Assembly: GCA_001643675.2 (NCBI GenBank)
Contig: LSRY02000053.1
Span: forward strand, 124,001-188,000
Direction of reading: 5' to 3'
Source of the DNA: Monocercomonoides exilis
Taxonomy: Eukaryota > Preaxostyla > Oxymonadida > Polymastigidae
DNA: 64,000 nucleotides
The number at the start of each line of letters is the position of its first letter. The stretch's first letter is position 1. Positions 24,001 to 36,300 of this stretch are shown piece after piece. The position numbers and the translations under genes are program-made. The notes below the pieces were generated by a model. It saw nothing but the letters and a program-made list of their open reading frames with translations, was not told where the DNA came from and did not search any database.

Positions 24001-27000
24001 CAACATGAAGCCAAAGAAAGGGATTGAGTTTGCAATCAAAAACAATCTGTGCTCAGCTGAAAACGACGAACCAATCAATGCGTCGACTCCGTCTTCTGTT
24101 GTCACTCCAAATGAAGCAGCTGTTCAGACAGCTGAAGGAAGCAATGGAGCAGACAATGCGAATGGCAACAGCAATGCTAATTATAATCCGCAATCAGCAG
24201 ACATACCTCTGACCACGCCATCTCCTTCCCCTTCTCCGCCAGCCAATCGGCCGCCGGCTGAAAATGAGATGTCACCTGCACTGATCAAGTCAGTTGCGCG
24301 CTTCTTGTTCCAAACATCTGGTTTGTCTCGCACGATGGTGGGGGAATACATCGGGCAGAACGACAAGTTCAACATCGCTGTTTTGCGGGAGTACGTTAGA
24401 AACTACAACTTCTCTGGGCTGCTTGTGGACGAAGCCATGCGCAAGTTCCTGAGCACGTTCCACCCGCCAGGAGAGTCGCAGCAGATCTACCGTGTGCTGG
24501 AGGCCTTTGCCGACGAGTACCACAGCCAAAACCCAGGCGAGTTTCCAGACGCAGACTCGGCGTTTCTCATCACCTACCAGTCGCTCATGCTGCACTCGCT
24601 GGTGCACACGAAGAACAAGCAGGTGAGCGAAGGGGGAGACGGCGGGAGCGGCGGGAGTTCGCTGCCGGAATACGGCGGGGTGACGAAGCAAGTGTTCATC
24701 AACCAGGGACAAGGGATGGGGAAGAGCGACGAGTGGCTGGGGCGCCTGTATGACAGGATTCTGAAGACAGAGATCAAAGTGATGGACGATGATGATGAGA
24801 GGAGGAGGATTGCAATTGAGGAGGAAGAGCGGAGGAAGCAGAAGGAAGGGAAAAAAGGGAAAAAAGAAGTGGAGAAGAAGAGAAGGGAAAGAGCAGAGGA
24901 AGGCAGGCAGATGCGGGCGAAGATGATGGCAGAGCGGACACGCGACATGAGAAGGAAAGAAGAAGAGCGAAGAAGAGACAGGAGCCAACTTGCAGACTAT
25001 CAGAACAGCGAAGACAGATATGATGATGAAGAGATGGAGTTTGATGAAGACGAACTGGATGGCACACGTTCTCCTTCGCGAACCACAACCCGTATGTCAG
25101 CACAACCGTCTTCCTCGTCCTCTTCCTCTTCTTCTTCCAGCTTCATCGGCTGTGTCTTCACAGCAGAACACGCCAGGCTGATGCTCGAGATGACTGTGTG
25201 GCCGACGCTTACGTGCTTCATCTCTGCCCTCGAGGCTATGAAGGACGACTCCAGCGCAGCCATTCTGCTGGATGCAGTGTGCTCCCTCCTCCGCGCCGTG
25301 TCAGTGATGGAGATGGAGCTGGAGCGCGACGGATTGTTCAATGCACTCACGAACTTCATCGGCATCACCTCTGCCGCGTCGGTTGACAAGCCTCTGCAGA
25401 TGAAACATGTGCTTGCCATCTGCTGCCTCGCAAAGATGACACTGCCGTTCCATCCACAGTCGGTGCAGCTGAACTACTCAGAAGGCGACATCTTTGTGTG
25501 GATGATGTCTTCACATGAAAAAAAGACAAAGAAAGAGAAGGAGAAAGAGAAAAAAGAGCCCAACTGGGCGAAGATCATCTTCAGCGAAGGGATGGGCTCA
25601 GCACTGGGGGGTATAGGCGACTTCCTTCGTGTGTCGAACTGGAAGCAGGTGATTCTGATTGCCACGCAAATGCGCCATCTCTCGTATGTTGTGCAAGGCG
25701 TGAGCGAGAAGGAGATCGAAAGTGCTGTCCAGACAATCAGAAGAGGGGGAAGCGACCCGATCGTGCTGAGTGTGGAGTCCCCGCCGGCTAATTTGTCGCT
25801 GCTGCCTTCTTCTTTGCAGTCATCTGGCGGAACATCAGTGCTGGCTAGTTCCTCTGCTGCAGCGCCTGCTGCTTCTGCAAATGCTTCAACAATGCCTTCT
25901 TCTTCTTCTTCTTCATTTTCTTCATCTTCGTCTTCATCGACACCTCCTCCAGCGTCTTCCTCATCTTCAACTTCAACAAATGCACCAACAATAATCTCAT
26001 CTGCAATCACAAGCAACGACAAGCCAGACGATGGCAAGATTGGCGACTTCACACTCACTTCAAACCCGTCTCAATCTGCCTCATCGTCTTCATCTCTTTA
26101 TTCCTCTGACTCTCTCCATCCATCTTCCATCTCCCAGCAAATGCTCCGTTCCAGACGCAGCCACTCATCCCCTCCTCTTCTGCTACTCCGCCAAACACGC
26201 CGTGTGCGTGCTGCCTTCACGCCTGGTCTTTCGCTCCTCACATCTCCTCTTCTCTGCCCTGTCTCCCTCCAAAGCCCGCTCATCCTGCGCCGCCCGACCT
26301 TCCGCTTCACCTCGTTCTGTCCTCCGTCTGCCATCGACCAGATGCCTAGTGCATTGGCACCTGCGGTGTCGTTCTCTGTGGAGAGCAGCAGCTCGCAGGG
26401 CACTTCGTATGTTCCGCTGCAGAGATCGAAGTATGCTGTCAGGAATGCCATTTACATCTTCCACGCACTGGGATTTTCGCTCGATGCGTTCGAATCTTTC
26501 TTCGCGACCTCGTCTGATCTGACGCCGCTTGCGCTGTTTCATCTTGTGAGTGCGCTTTGTGAACAAGCTGAGACCAATCTGAATGAGCATTCGTTTCTGT
26601 ACACCCTTTCCTCATCTCCTCCACCGTCTCAAGCAGCTTCTGCTGCTCTTTCTGTTTCGGCTTCTGTCCCTTCTTCTGCTTTCTCGCCTGTTTTGCTGGT
26701 TCCTCTGAAACTCACAACTGTTCCTTCCTTCATATCACCAATTTCCTCAAAGGCAACTTTATCAACGTCATCGTCTTCTTCCTCTACAGCTTCTATCTTT
26801 TCATCGCCCCAGTTCAACCCGCCAGCCACAAACCACCCGTCCTCTCCGCATTCGCTCAGCTCCACAGAAATGCGTCTGTATGCCTTCTTCAAACTGGCAC
26901 ACGTGTCCTATGCGAACTTCACCCGGCCGTTGTTTGTGTGGGAGGTGCTGTTTCCTCTGATCGCATGGCATGTGGAGAAAGTTGTGTTTGACGGAGGAAA

Positions 27001-30000
27001 TTCGAATCTTGCGGCGCTTTCTTTGGGAGTGCTGAAGATGGTTGTGTGTGCGCTGCTGCTGAGGAAGGACTTGGGAACTGGAAGAATGACCTCGCCTTTC
27101 AATGGAGACGAGGTTGTGACGCTGGAAGATGAGAAGAAGAATAATTCAGAAAGCTTTGGAAAAAGCGGAGCTAAATCGGAAGATGCAAAAGAAATGGATA
27201 ATTCAAACAACAAAAGCAGCTGCGATGACAAAACAGATAAACAGAAAGAAGATGATGAAAATGAGATCGATGGAGGAGCAGAAAAAGAAGAAGAGGCAGC
27301 TGAGCACAAAGATGTGCCAACTTCAAACGATTTGTTGAAAGAGCCATCTTCAGCTGAAGAAGAGAGCGATGTATACAATGGTATTCTTCCCAGTCCATCT
27401 GCTTCTGAGCCTTCACCTGCAGACAGCATTCTTCCACCAAATGACAAAGCGACTCCTCCCACGCCAGCTCTGATTGAGTGTCCGTCTCCTTCTTTGAATG
27501 CGTTTCCTCTTCCTTCTCTCCCACCACGCGTTCAACCGCCAAACAACACACATTATCTTCCTGTTGATTTTCAGGTTCTTCTTCTCCTGCCATTCTTGTC
27601 TTTCTCATGTGTTGGTGCATCTCAATTCAACACCACATCTTCCTCATCTTCCTCTGCACCCTCATCTTCCTCTTCATCTGCGTCAGCGTCTTCTGCGCTG
27701 ACTCGTTCAATCAACTCCTCCTTCTTGTCAACTCCTTCCACCTCTCTTTCTTCTGGCTCTTCATATTCGAGCGATGTGCACATGTTTCTGTTGTCCATTC
27801 TGGGCGACATTGTCATCACACAGCCACACACCCTCACTTCAGGCTGGTCCATCGTGTTCTCCATCCTCTCCTCTCTCCTCTGCGACCCTGCTGTGCACTA
27901 TCCGGCCTATCTCCTCCTCAAACAGCTTGTTGACGTGCCTCTTCTCCCTCCTTCAAAACCACACTCACGAAAGAATTCTGCAAATCTTGCTGTTTCTGAC
28001 TCAGGTGATGAAAAGTCTAATTACAAAGCAGAAGAACAACATGAAGCTGAACTTCCAGAAGTGTCTGGCCCTGCTGCTGATACTGCTTCTTCAACAAGCG
28101 TAAGTAAAGCAACAAGCGATATGCCATTCGGAATGGTTTCAGCCGCACTCACTTCGCCAATAATCTCCCAGAGCTCTCCACTTTCACCTTCCCCTGCAGT
28201 TTCTGAGTCGATGGTGAATCGAAGACTTTCAATGAATTCTGCTGGCACTCGCTCGTTGACTGCCTCTTTGGCTGCCAATTCCACTGCAGCTCATGCTGCT
28301 TTAGCTGCCACGTCTGCGCCATCAATAACTCCAGTTTCTCCTTCGCTTGCATCGTCAAGCTCTTTGTTCTCATTTGCTTCGACTGAACTGTTCATCACTA
28401 GCGAACCACCACCGCTTTCTCTGTCTCTTTATCTGCCTTACACTCTGAACGAGCTGCTGGCTGCTCTGACGGATTGTGCGCTTTGTGCGTCTGAAGAGAA
28501 AGTCAGCTTGGCTGCTGTGAAGGCGATTGAGCGGATAGCGCGGGTGTTCGGAGGGAAGACGGCGTTTGATGAAGAAGACCAGGAGAGGAGAAAGAAGGAG
28601 CTTGCGGAAAGAAGACGGAAGAGGGAGATTAGGCTGATGAGAAGAGAGGAAAAGGGATATGCAAACAGAAAGAATAATAGCCTTGCTTCAGAAGCAACGT
28701 TGGAAGAGCGAATTGATGTAACAGAAGGATATAGAAGCGGTGAAGAAGAACAGATAGGAAAAGAAGAGGAATTTGAGGAAGAGGAAGAGGAGGAAGAAGA
28801 TGATGATTGCATTTTGGAGGAAGAGGAAGAAAAGTCAAATGAGACAAACAGCAAAAAGCTGTTCACAACAGACGAAACAATCCTCATCACCAGCTTCGTC
28901 CATTCATTCACAAACACAAACTTCTTCTTCCTGTGGATGCCTGCTTTGACTTCGCTCTCGTTCCTCTGCTGCCAGCCACGCCGCGATCTTCACAGCGCAG
29001 CACACACGTCTATCACGATGCTTATGCACAGCTATGGAAAGTACTTCTCATCTGCTCAGTGGGCACTCATCTGGCGGAGCATTTTGTATCCGATCCTTCA
29101 CACTGTGCGAATTGGCATCACAAAACAGCTTATTCCAGTCACAACACTTTCAGACGATGAATTCGACTCTGAAGATGATGAGAATGATTCAGATGAAGCA
29201 GAAAAAGAGAAAGAAAAGAGAAAGGAAAATGAAGAACAGGTAAATGAAGATCAGAAATCTTCAAAGAAACAAGAACCAGAAGCTGCTGACAGAACAGAAA
29301 CCGAAGTTAAGCTTTTAGAGGGAGAACAACAAGGATCGACGCTTTCTGAAGTAAAAAACACACTGTCTGAAGCAGAGAAAGAAGAATACGAAAGAAGAGG
29401 TGATTTTCACTGCTTTATGAAGGATTCGTTGCAGTTAACAACTGTGCTATCCAAACAGAAGCAGCAAAATGTCGAGCAGAGTAGACTGCGAATGAGCTGG
29501 TTGTGTGGAAGAGAGATGATGGAGCTTGTGGATGGAGATATCAATGTGAATGACGAGCAAGCCAACTCGCATCAACAGCAGCCACAGCAAGTTCAGCAAC
29601 AAATGTCATCTTCGTTTTCTTCAAATCCTCCGAGCCTTTACTCATCTGTCATTCGGCAGCAGCCTTCTCAACCGATTCGGAAGCTTCAAAAGCAAACTCC
29701 ACCGAAGTGGTGGAAAGAAGAATGCATATCTGTGTATCAGAACGCTATCAATTTCTTCTTCACATTCTTTGACAAGCTTTGCAACGGAGGTGAGTGGAGA
29801 TGGAGGTCGTATAACTTCGAGAATGAAGAAGCAGATGTTCTTAAAGTTGCTGAAAAGAGAAGAGAGAGTATGATTCCTACACAGTTGGGCAGTTCACGTG
29901 TTTTCAATCGCCAGTCAATCCAACAAACTTCAGTAGATGACGTTAGGTGCGATGGGGTGGAAGATGTGTTTGATGCTGAGAGATTTGATGCTGAGCTAAC

Positions 30001-32575
30001 GCGTCTGCCGCGTAGCCGCGAGGCTTCTCGAATGGTGACTGTACAGCACATCAAGTGCGAAGATTCAGAAATAGACCTGTTTCCTTCACATGAAGAAGAA
30101 GTGGAAATGTGGAGAATAGTTCAGTTAACTGGAGAGGGAGAAACACAAAGCCATCTTCCTCCTCCTTCTCCTTTCAGAACAGCGAGATTCGGAAACTCAC
30201 AAAATGCAGTGGAAGGTGTTGTGACTTCGCCAACTTTCACTCTGTACGTGTTTGACCAACTTCTTGACCTCCTTGTAGATATTATATTGAATCCAACAGA
30301 CAAAACAGGTGATAGCGGAATATCTCTTCTATTCAAACTTCTGAATCATCCTTTGACTCCAACTTATTTCAATCGGCAGATGTGGATCAGAGTAGCTCGC
30401 GTTTGCGAATTCCTGTTTGAAAAAGTGCTTCCTTATGATCTGACACTTGGAAGAGTGACGGACAGAACAATATCAAAATACAGCAAGAAGTTTGCAAGTA
30501 GCATTGAAGTTTCCTCTTCACCGCTTGATCCTCGCACTTTTCTGTTATCGCTAAAGTGGAAGTGCAAGCTGCTTGATGAACTGATATCCAACGTATGTAA
30601 CTTGTTTAATCCGCAGATATTTCCTGTATCAGCCATTCCAGAGGATGTCGGATTTACACTTCTTTTGCAGCTTTCTCGCACAGCGCTGTTTTGCAATGCT
30701 TTTGATGGTGATTATCGTCTTCGGAGCATTTTGGAGCAACGGCTTGTTGGAGTGAAGAGACCGTCTATCTTCAATCTTGCTCAGAAGGCGACTGTTCGAC
30801 TGATGGAATGCTGTGAGACGCTCAGCCTTTCATCGTCGCAAAAGCAATGCCCATTCACCAATCAGAAAGAAAGCACAGAACAAGTTTCAAAAGAAAAGAC
30901 AAGTGGAATTGATACTGACGGAGTTTCAGGAGAAAGCAAAGTTGAGAACGATGAAAACAACAAAACAAAAAGTGACTCAATCGTTCATGTTTTCAATCCT
31001 AAAGCAGGCGATGAACTTGTCTCCACACCACAACAATCGCAACGAGCACAGCGCCTTCTTTTATTACACGCATTCTACATTCTCGCAGATGTTGCTGTTC
31101 TTCTTTCCCTGTTTTCTCGAATTGACCCAAGTGCTCAGCCTTGTCTTCCTCCAAGCGCCCCACCGCCTCATGCTGCTGAAAATTGCGATCCTCGTCTTCC
31201 GTATGTTGGAGGCGGAATGAGCGGAGCAAGCGTTGTGACGTCTTATGCAGCGCTTATTGTTGCGTTGGAGGATAATGACATTTCAATACAGAACGTGATG
31301 GCTTCGTTTGGACACTGCTCTTTCATGGAAGGTTCAGAGGAGTGTGAAAGAAGCGAACAGTCTGTGAATCATATTTGCTATCAATCTAAATTAACGTCAT
31401 CCGAACATTCTTCAAATAAGCATAATTATAACACAATTAAACCAATTTTCACTCCGACAGTTTGCTCTGCATTCAATCCGAAAACAGCAATTGACACCAT
31501 CTTCGAGTCAGACGAAAAAACTTTCTATAACATTTATCCTTTGGCTGAAGCAAAAACGAAGCCATCTTCGTTTCAGGAAGTTCCACAGTTGATTGGGACT
31601 TTGGAACTTGCAAAAGGTTTAGTTGACGCAGCTCGTGTGGCGCGTGTTGGAGAATTGCAGCTTTATGAAGGAATTGTCTTGAAAACATTGACGTTTCTCA
31701 GACAGGTGCCAGGACATAATCTTGCCAGATATTCTCAGTTTTTAATTCCTCTTCTTCTTCTTCATTCTTCCTCACCTTTTGCGACTTGCAGATACTCTGC
31801 GCTGTCATTTTTGCAACAAATTCTCCCGTTCTGCCTTTCGGGTTTATCAATGCCTATGCATCCTCTTCTTTCCGTCAATGATCCAATAAGCACAATGGAA
31901 GGAAAAAGAAAAAAGAAAGAAAAAAATACAAGAGGAAAAGCAATAGCTATAGGAATAATTAAAGAAGATAAAAGAAGTTCAATTGGACGTGTTAATTTCA
32001 CAGGAAACGAAGCTGAAGCTGAAAAAGAAGAATGTTTAGCACAGGGAGCAAATGTGAAGGATGATATGAATGATGATGAAGACGGATTGGCAGAAGAAAA
32101 TGAAAATGAAGAGGATTTTGGGATTTTATCGTCAAGCACTAATCAAGCAGAATCTTCGTTGAATGAAACGCGTCTTAGCTCAACGCATGTTGTATCTTCT
32201 TCTCTAAACATTTCGACTTCACATGTTTCATCCATGATTCCAGTTGTAATTCGATCAGGCCCTGCCTCACATATTCATGGCGATGGCGCTCATGGTTCGT
32301 ATTTGCAAAGAGATGGCTCTTCATTAACACCGTCTTCTCCACGTTCAGAGTCAAAAGTTGCAGATGGAGTGGAAGTAATTCCAAATCATAAGAAACCACC
32401 TCCACCTCCACCTCCATCACAACACATGAAAACAAAGATTTCGAAGACTTCAACTATGTTCACAGTCTCTGACTCTTCAGTTGGTCCTTCAATTCCTGAT
32501 CAAAATGTGATTTCTTCTTCAAATGTTATGAGTCCTTTGACTACAAATGATAATATTGCATCAACAAGTCAGTGA
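21092..32575 (+). CDS. Very large BIG/Sec7-type ARF guanine-nucleotide exchange factor
   Basis: Exons 21092-21195, 21349-21433, 21486-21629 and 21686-32575 join in frame to about 3,740 residues. The N-terminus matches the DCB region of BIG proteins (FKQLKAECENVK; YFLPIEHSFETENAEIIGAS; WIRYGFING). A HUS-box-like ECDCDLR lies near residue 555. The Sec7 domain spans about 870-1145: LFNMKPKKGIEFA, a ~75-residue Ser/Pro-rich insert, VGEYIGQNDKFN, then FHPPGESQQI with the catalytic Glu finger, and ITYQSLMLHSLVHT in place of the usual MLNTDLHN. HDS-like helical regions alternate with Ser, acidic and Lys/Glu tracts, ending in a Pro stretch. Family members load GTP on ARF at the trans-Golgi/endosomes. 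Metazoan and yeast relatives are about 1,800-2,000 residues, so this one is nearly doubled. The start is tentative: CAG just before ATG 21092 could be an acceptor for an earlier exon. Confidence 0.85.
21196..21348 (+). other. Intron 1 of the ARF-GEF gene
   Basis: GTATTT donor and AAAAAAG acceptor, 153 bases. Removal joins KC to MTRDYFLPIEHS in frame (AT plus G forms the Met codon). Confidence 0.65.
21434..21485 (+). other. Intron 2 of the ARF-GEF gene
   Basis: 52-base GTATGA...GTTAG intron. Removal gives NCVQKWIRYG, matching the conserved CLQKLIAYG of BIG proteins. Confidence 0.85.
21630..21685 (+). other. Intron 3 of the ARF-GEF gene
   Basis: 56-base GTTTGA...TTTCAG intron. Removal joins PLCCTK to LLSTILSSP in frame, at the position of the conserved IKALLT helix of the family. 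Confidence 0.8.
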
Positions 32576-32779
32576 AATTTACATATTTTATAGTGAAGAT
32601 TTAAACTTTTAGATTCTTTTTGATTTATTATTTGTCTGATTTGTTTTTCTCACTTTTCTGTTTTCTTGGTTTGTATCTTTGAAATATTAAAAATTTCACA
32701 ATTTAAATAAAAATTTGTGAATAAATTTTGAGAACATTTATTTATGATATTTGCACATTTTTCAATTTTTAATAAAGAA
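32576..32779. other. 3' region of the ARF-GEF gene
   Basis: Short AT-rich stretch with AATAAA-like motifs (for example at 32706 and 32772), suitable for 3' end formation of the ARF-GEF transcript. It ends exactly where the large inverted repeat begins. Confidence 0.5.
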
Positions 32780-33390
32780 TTTTGATTTGCATTAAATGCC
32801 CTTTGGTTTTTCAAGATAAAGTTACGCGGGAGATATGCGTCCAGCGTTGTAATACTTTTTTTCTTGACTCAAATTCTATTTTTTAATTCCAATCAAAAGA
32901 AGCATCTCATTATTATTTTGGCAAGCAAGCTACCCAACATTTAATTTGTATTTAATTCACTCATAACGTGGATTGACAGAACAACACCACAACCCACAAA
33001 TCCACTCAAGGCAACTGCAACCCTGGAAATAAAATCATTCATGCAATGAAAATGCAACAATATAAACATATAAATAATTGAATCCTGAATAATAGCAAAG
33101 ATATAAAAAACGCAAAAACAAAAAGAGAATAGTTTATTTTGGCGAAAGCTATTTACGAAATAATAGTGTCAAAATCAAAAAATTACATTTCCAATTCACG
33201 CGAGAACATTCACCGCACAATATTTTCCTTCAGAACTCGATCTCGCTATTTTCCTCACGAGAGTTCCATTTTGAAGCCTTTCAATTTTATTTATCGGCTT
33301 AGCTTTTTATTTGCAATTGGCTTTCAGTTTCTTTTTGCAGCATTGCCCTTTCTTCAATGTTTGAACGGAATTTGAGCTCAAACGAAGCAA
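32780..33390. other. Convergent 3' flank inside the left arm
   Basis: 611 bases between the arm boundary and the stop of the beta-helix gene. No gene is supported: the 33139-33375 open frame lacks any domain and recurs at 59216-58980 only because the region is duplicated. The ARF-GEF gene and this beta-helix gene converge here. Confidence 0.6.
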
Positions 33391-36300
33391 TTACTCCCTG
33401 GCTTCATTTTGCTTTGATGAAATTTTGCTTTCACAGTTATCCAATGTCTGGCTCGTCCTTTTTTCTCTTTCGCATCCACTTTTTCCTATCCTACTATTTT
33501 CGTCCATTCCGAAGATTGCGTCAGAAATAGTAAATAGCAATGCCTCTTTTGGCAGGCATTGAGCAAACACTCTTTTCAAATTTACAAGTGCCGGGCGCTC
33601 ACTTCCGTCTTTTGTAAGGCAGCCCTTTATAACATCACAAAAAAGCGTTCCTTCAATCGCCTTCGTGTCGGGTTTTTCTCCATTGACTATTTTCTGTCCT
33701 GCTGTCTCAGCCTCGTATTCTCCAAACGGGATCTGAAGCGTCAGGCACTCCCACAGCATCATCCCGATCGAGAACACCACAGACTCCTTTGTTGCATCCA
33801 TCTTCTTGTTTATCAGCAGTTCTGGTGCCTTCCACCTCAAGCACTCCTTCCTGTTGTCTTCATCATCCTCAAACGCTGATGACGGCAGAGAATCTCTGTC
33901 GTCGTCGTCATCATCATCAGCACTTGCAGATGTCACAACCGTTGATGAAGAGACGGATGAAGTGTCAGAGTCTGAGGAACAATCAGAGTGCAATGCAATG
34001 CAGATGACCATGTGCTCCGAAAACAGCACAATGTGCGGACTCAGATTGATAAGTGATTGGAGTGGGTTTTCCATTTCGTCAAACGAGTGGAGTGCCAAAT
34101 TGACCACCCAGAACAGGATCTGAGCAGCCGAGACTTCCCTCTCCTGAAGAGTGCCAATCGCCATCTCTTTCTTCGCATTCCTTCCATGCAGCAACATGAA
34201 CAGCGAATCTCTCAAGTCCACAATCAGCTTCTCATGAGGAGACGAACAGGCCATGGCATCCACCAGATTCGACATCGATGAGGTTGTTGGACACAAATCT
34301 TCTCCGCATATAAAAGAAGAATCTGTATCTGTCGTTGAAGTCGACGAGATGGATGAGATGGATGGTGAAGGAGTTCTCTTTCTTATCTCTTCTTCCTTCT
34401 CATCAACCTTCTCCAGCATCCATTGAGGAATCTTGTCCGAGTCTCTCCCCAAAATGTATTCAGTCGATCCACTTTCACTCAGCAAATGCTCAGATGACTC
34501 TGAGTGCCCCAAGCTTTTCTCATACACCCTCTTCTTTATTCTCTCCTCGTTCTTCTTCTCTGCCTCCCTCTCTGCTCTCCTCCATTGCTCTTCAGGCGAC
34601 ATCTCCATCGTCACCATCTCAAACGCCTTCGGATCCTTCTTCACTGTGTCTTCCACAATTATCTCCAATTCTTCTGTTCTTCTTTTTTGCTTTTTCCATC
34701 GGACAACGAATATGACAAGGGCGATGAGAATAATTAAAAGAACAACAGCCATGATAATTACAATCAACACCCATGAAGATTTTCCTTCTTTTCCTCCTTC
34801 AACAAGTATTTCATTTCTGTTTGTCTGTGTTTCTGATTTGTTCTTTAATGAGAGCGGCATTGTTGAGGATGAAAATTTTCCGAACACAATTGTTGTGGAG
34901 AGTTCTGACATATCAACTGCTGATGCTAACCTTGATGATGGAATTGTTCCAACAACTTCAGTTTCAGAAACAAAGCTGTTTTCATCAAATAGATACCGCT
35001 CGGCCAACTCCACATCGTTGACTGTACATATCAATTTGAAAGATAGATCGCACGGTAGGAAAAGTGACCCTACGAATTTGATCTTGGCCTCACTCTCAGA
35101 TTCATCCAGAGTTGCTGATTCCAATTGAGGAATAAAAAACGAAGAGAGTCGTTCCTGTGCAATGCCCTCCATGCTACAATCTTCGCTCGTGATCCACAAC
35201 GAAGTATTATCTTTCAAGCCATCTCCACCTTTCAAGCTGATAATTGTTATTGAAGCAGAATTGAAGCAGAAGATATTCCGGCGGAGTGATGGATACTTCG
35301 ATATCAAGGGGCTGTTTTCATAAAATTCACCTTTCTCGATCGTCATGTTGCTTGCTTCCAACGACAATCCGCCAGATGAAGAATTCGATATTGTCACGTC
35401 CTTCATCAGCGCTGCTGCATGCGACAAATGGATGAGAGATCCATTCCATTTACAAACATTCTCTTTGCTATTAGTCATTTCCTGCCTCCCTACAAACTCG
35501 CACATGTGCATTGAAATGTCAGGCGCACTGCTGACATCCACGATGCTCCCTTTTTTCGATAATGACACACACTTCGAGCATGAGCAGTTTGACAGGTTTA
35601 TTCTGGCAGAAGGCGAAGATGACGAAAGAGCAGATGCACCAAAAGAGTCACAACTGAAATTTTTGATGGAAGAACTACCAAAAGATACAGCTCCCGACAT
35701 ATCATCACAAATGGCAATGACACTGCCCTCACAAGACTTCACTTCATCCACAACCACATCATCAATCACCACGCTCTTGCACTCTCCAACTTCAAATAGA
35801 TTGGATAACAGCTCAATCTGCTTTAGATTCAAACTTGCCAGAGACACGTTGTTGCTGCGAATCAGTAGGAACACTGGTTGCTCAAATGAAATCTCTAACA
35901 CGGTGCAATTATCGATGAACAGAAGCCCACTTACAACTCTGAGCAGCGACAAGTTGAGGGCTACGTGGTGGGTGCTATTTGAAAGCATGTCAGATGCAAA
36001 AAGGATAGACGAGAGATAAAGCTGTCCGTTTGTCTCGCTGATGCATGCTTCTCCTGAAAATGAAAAGGAAGAGCCAACAGAGAATGACAAGCTCTCGATG
36101 CGGACTTTCTCCGAAGTAGTGATAAGACTGTCTCCATCTGGAATTTCTGAGTTTAAGAATACCAGTGCTGTGGACGGAGATTCAAGCGAGCGGATAGTTA
36201 CATTCAGTGCATTGCATTTACTCAAGATGGCAGTGCGGTCGGAGATCAGCAGCTGCGAATACAACGACGGAATGATGTGTAGCAGCCCTTCGCTCAATGT

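Noticed and set aside
34433-35128. Long plus-strand open frames antisense to the left beta-helix gene (also 36347-37174, 35345-36019)
   Set aside because: They are mirrored exactly in the right arm, have Ser/Leu-rich composition typical of antisense frames, and lack any domain.
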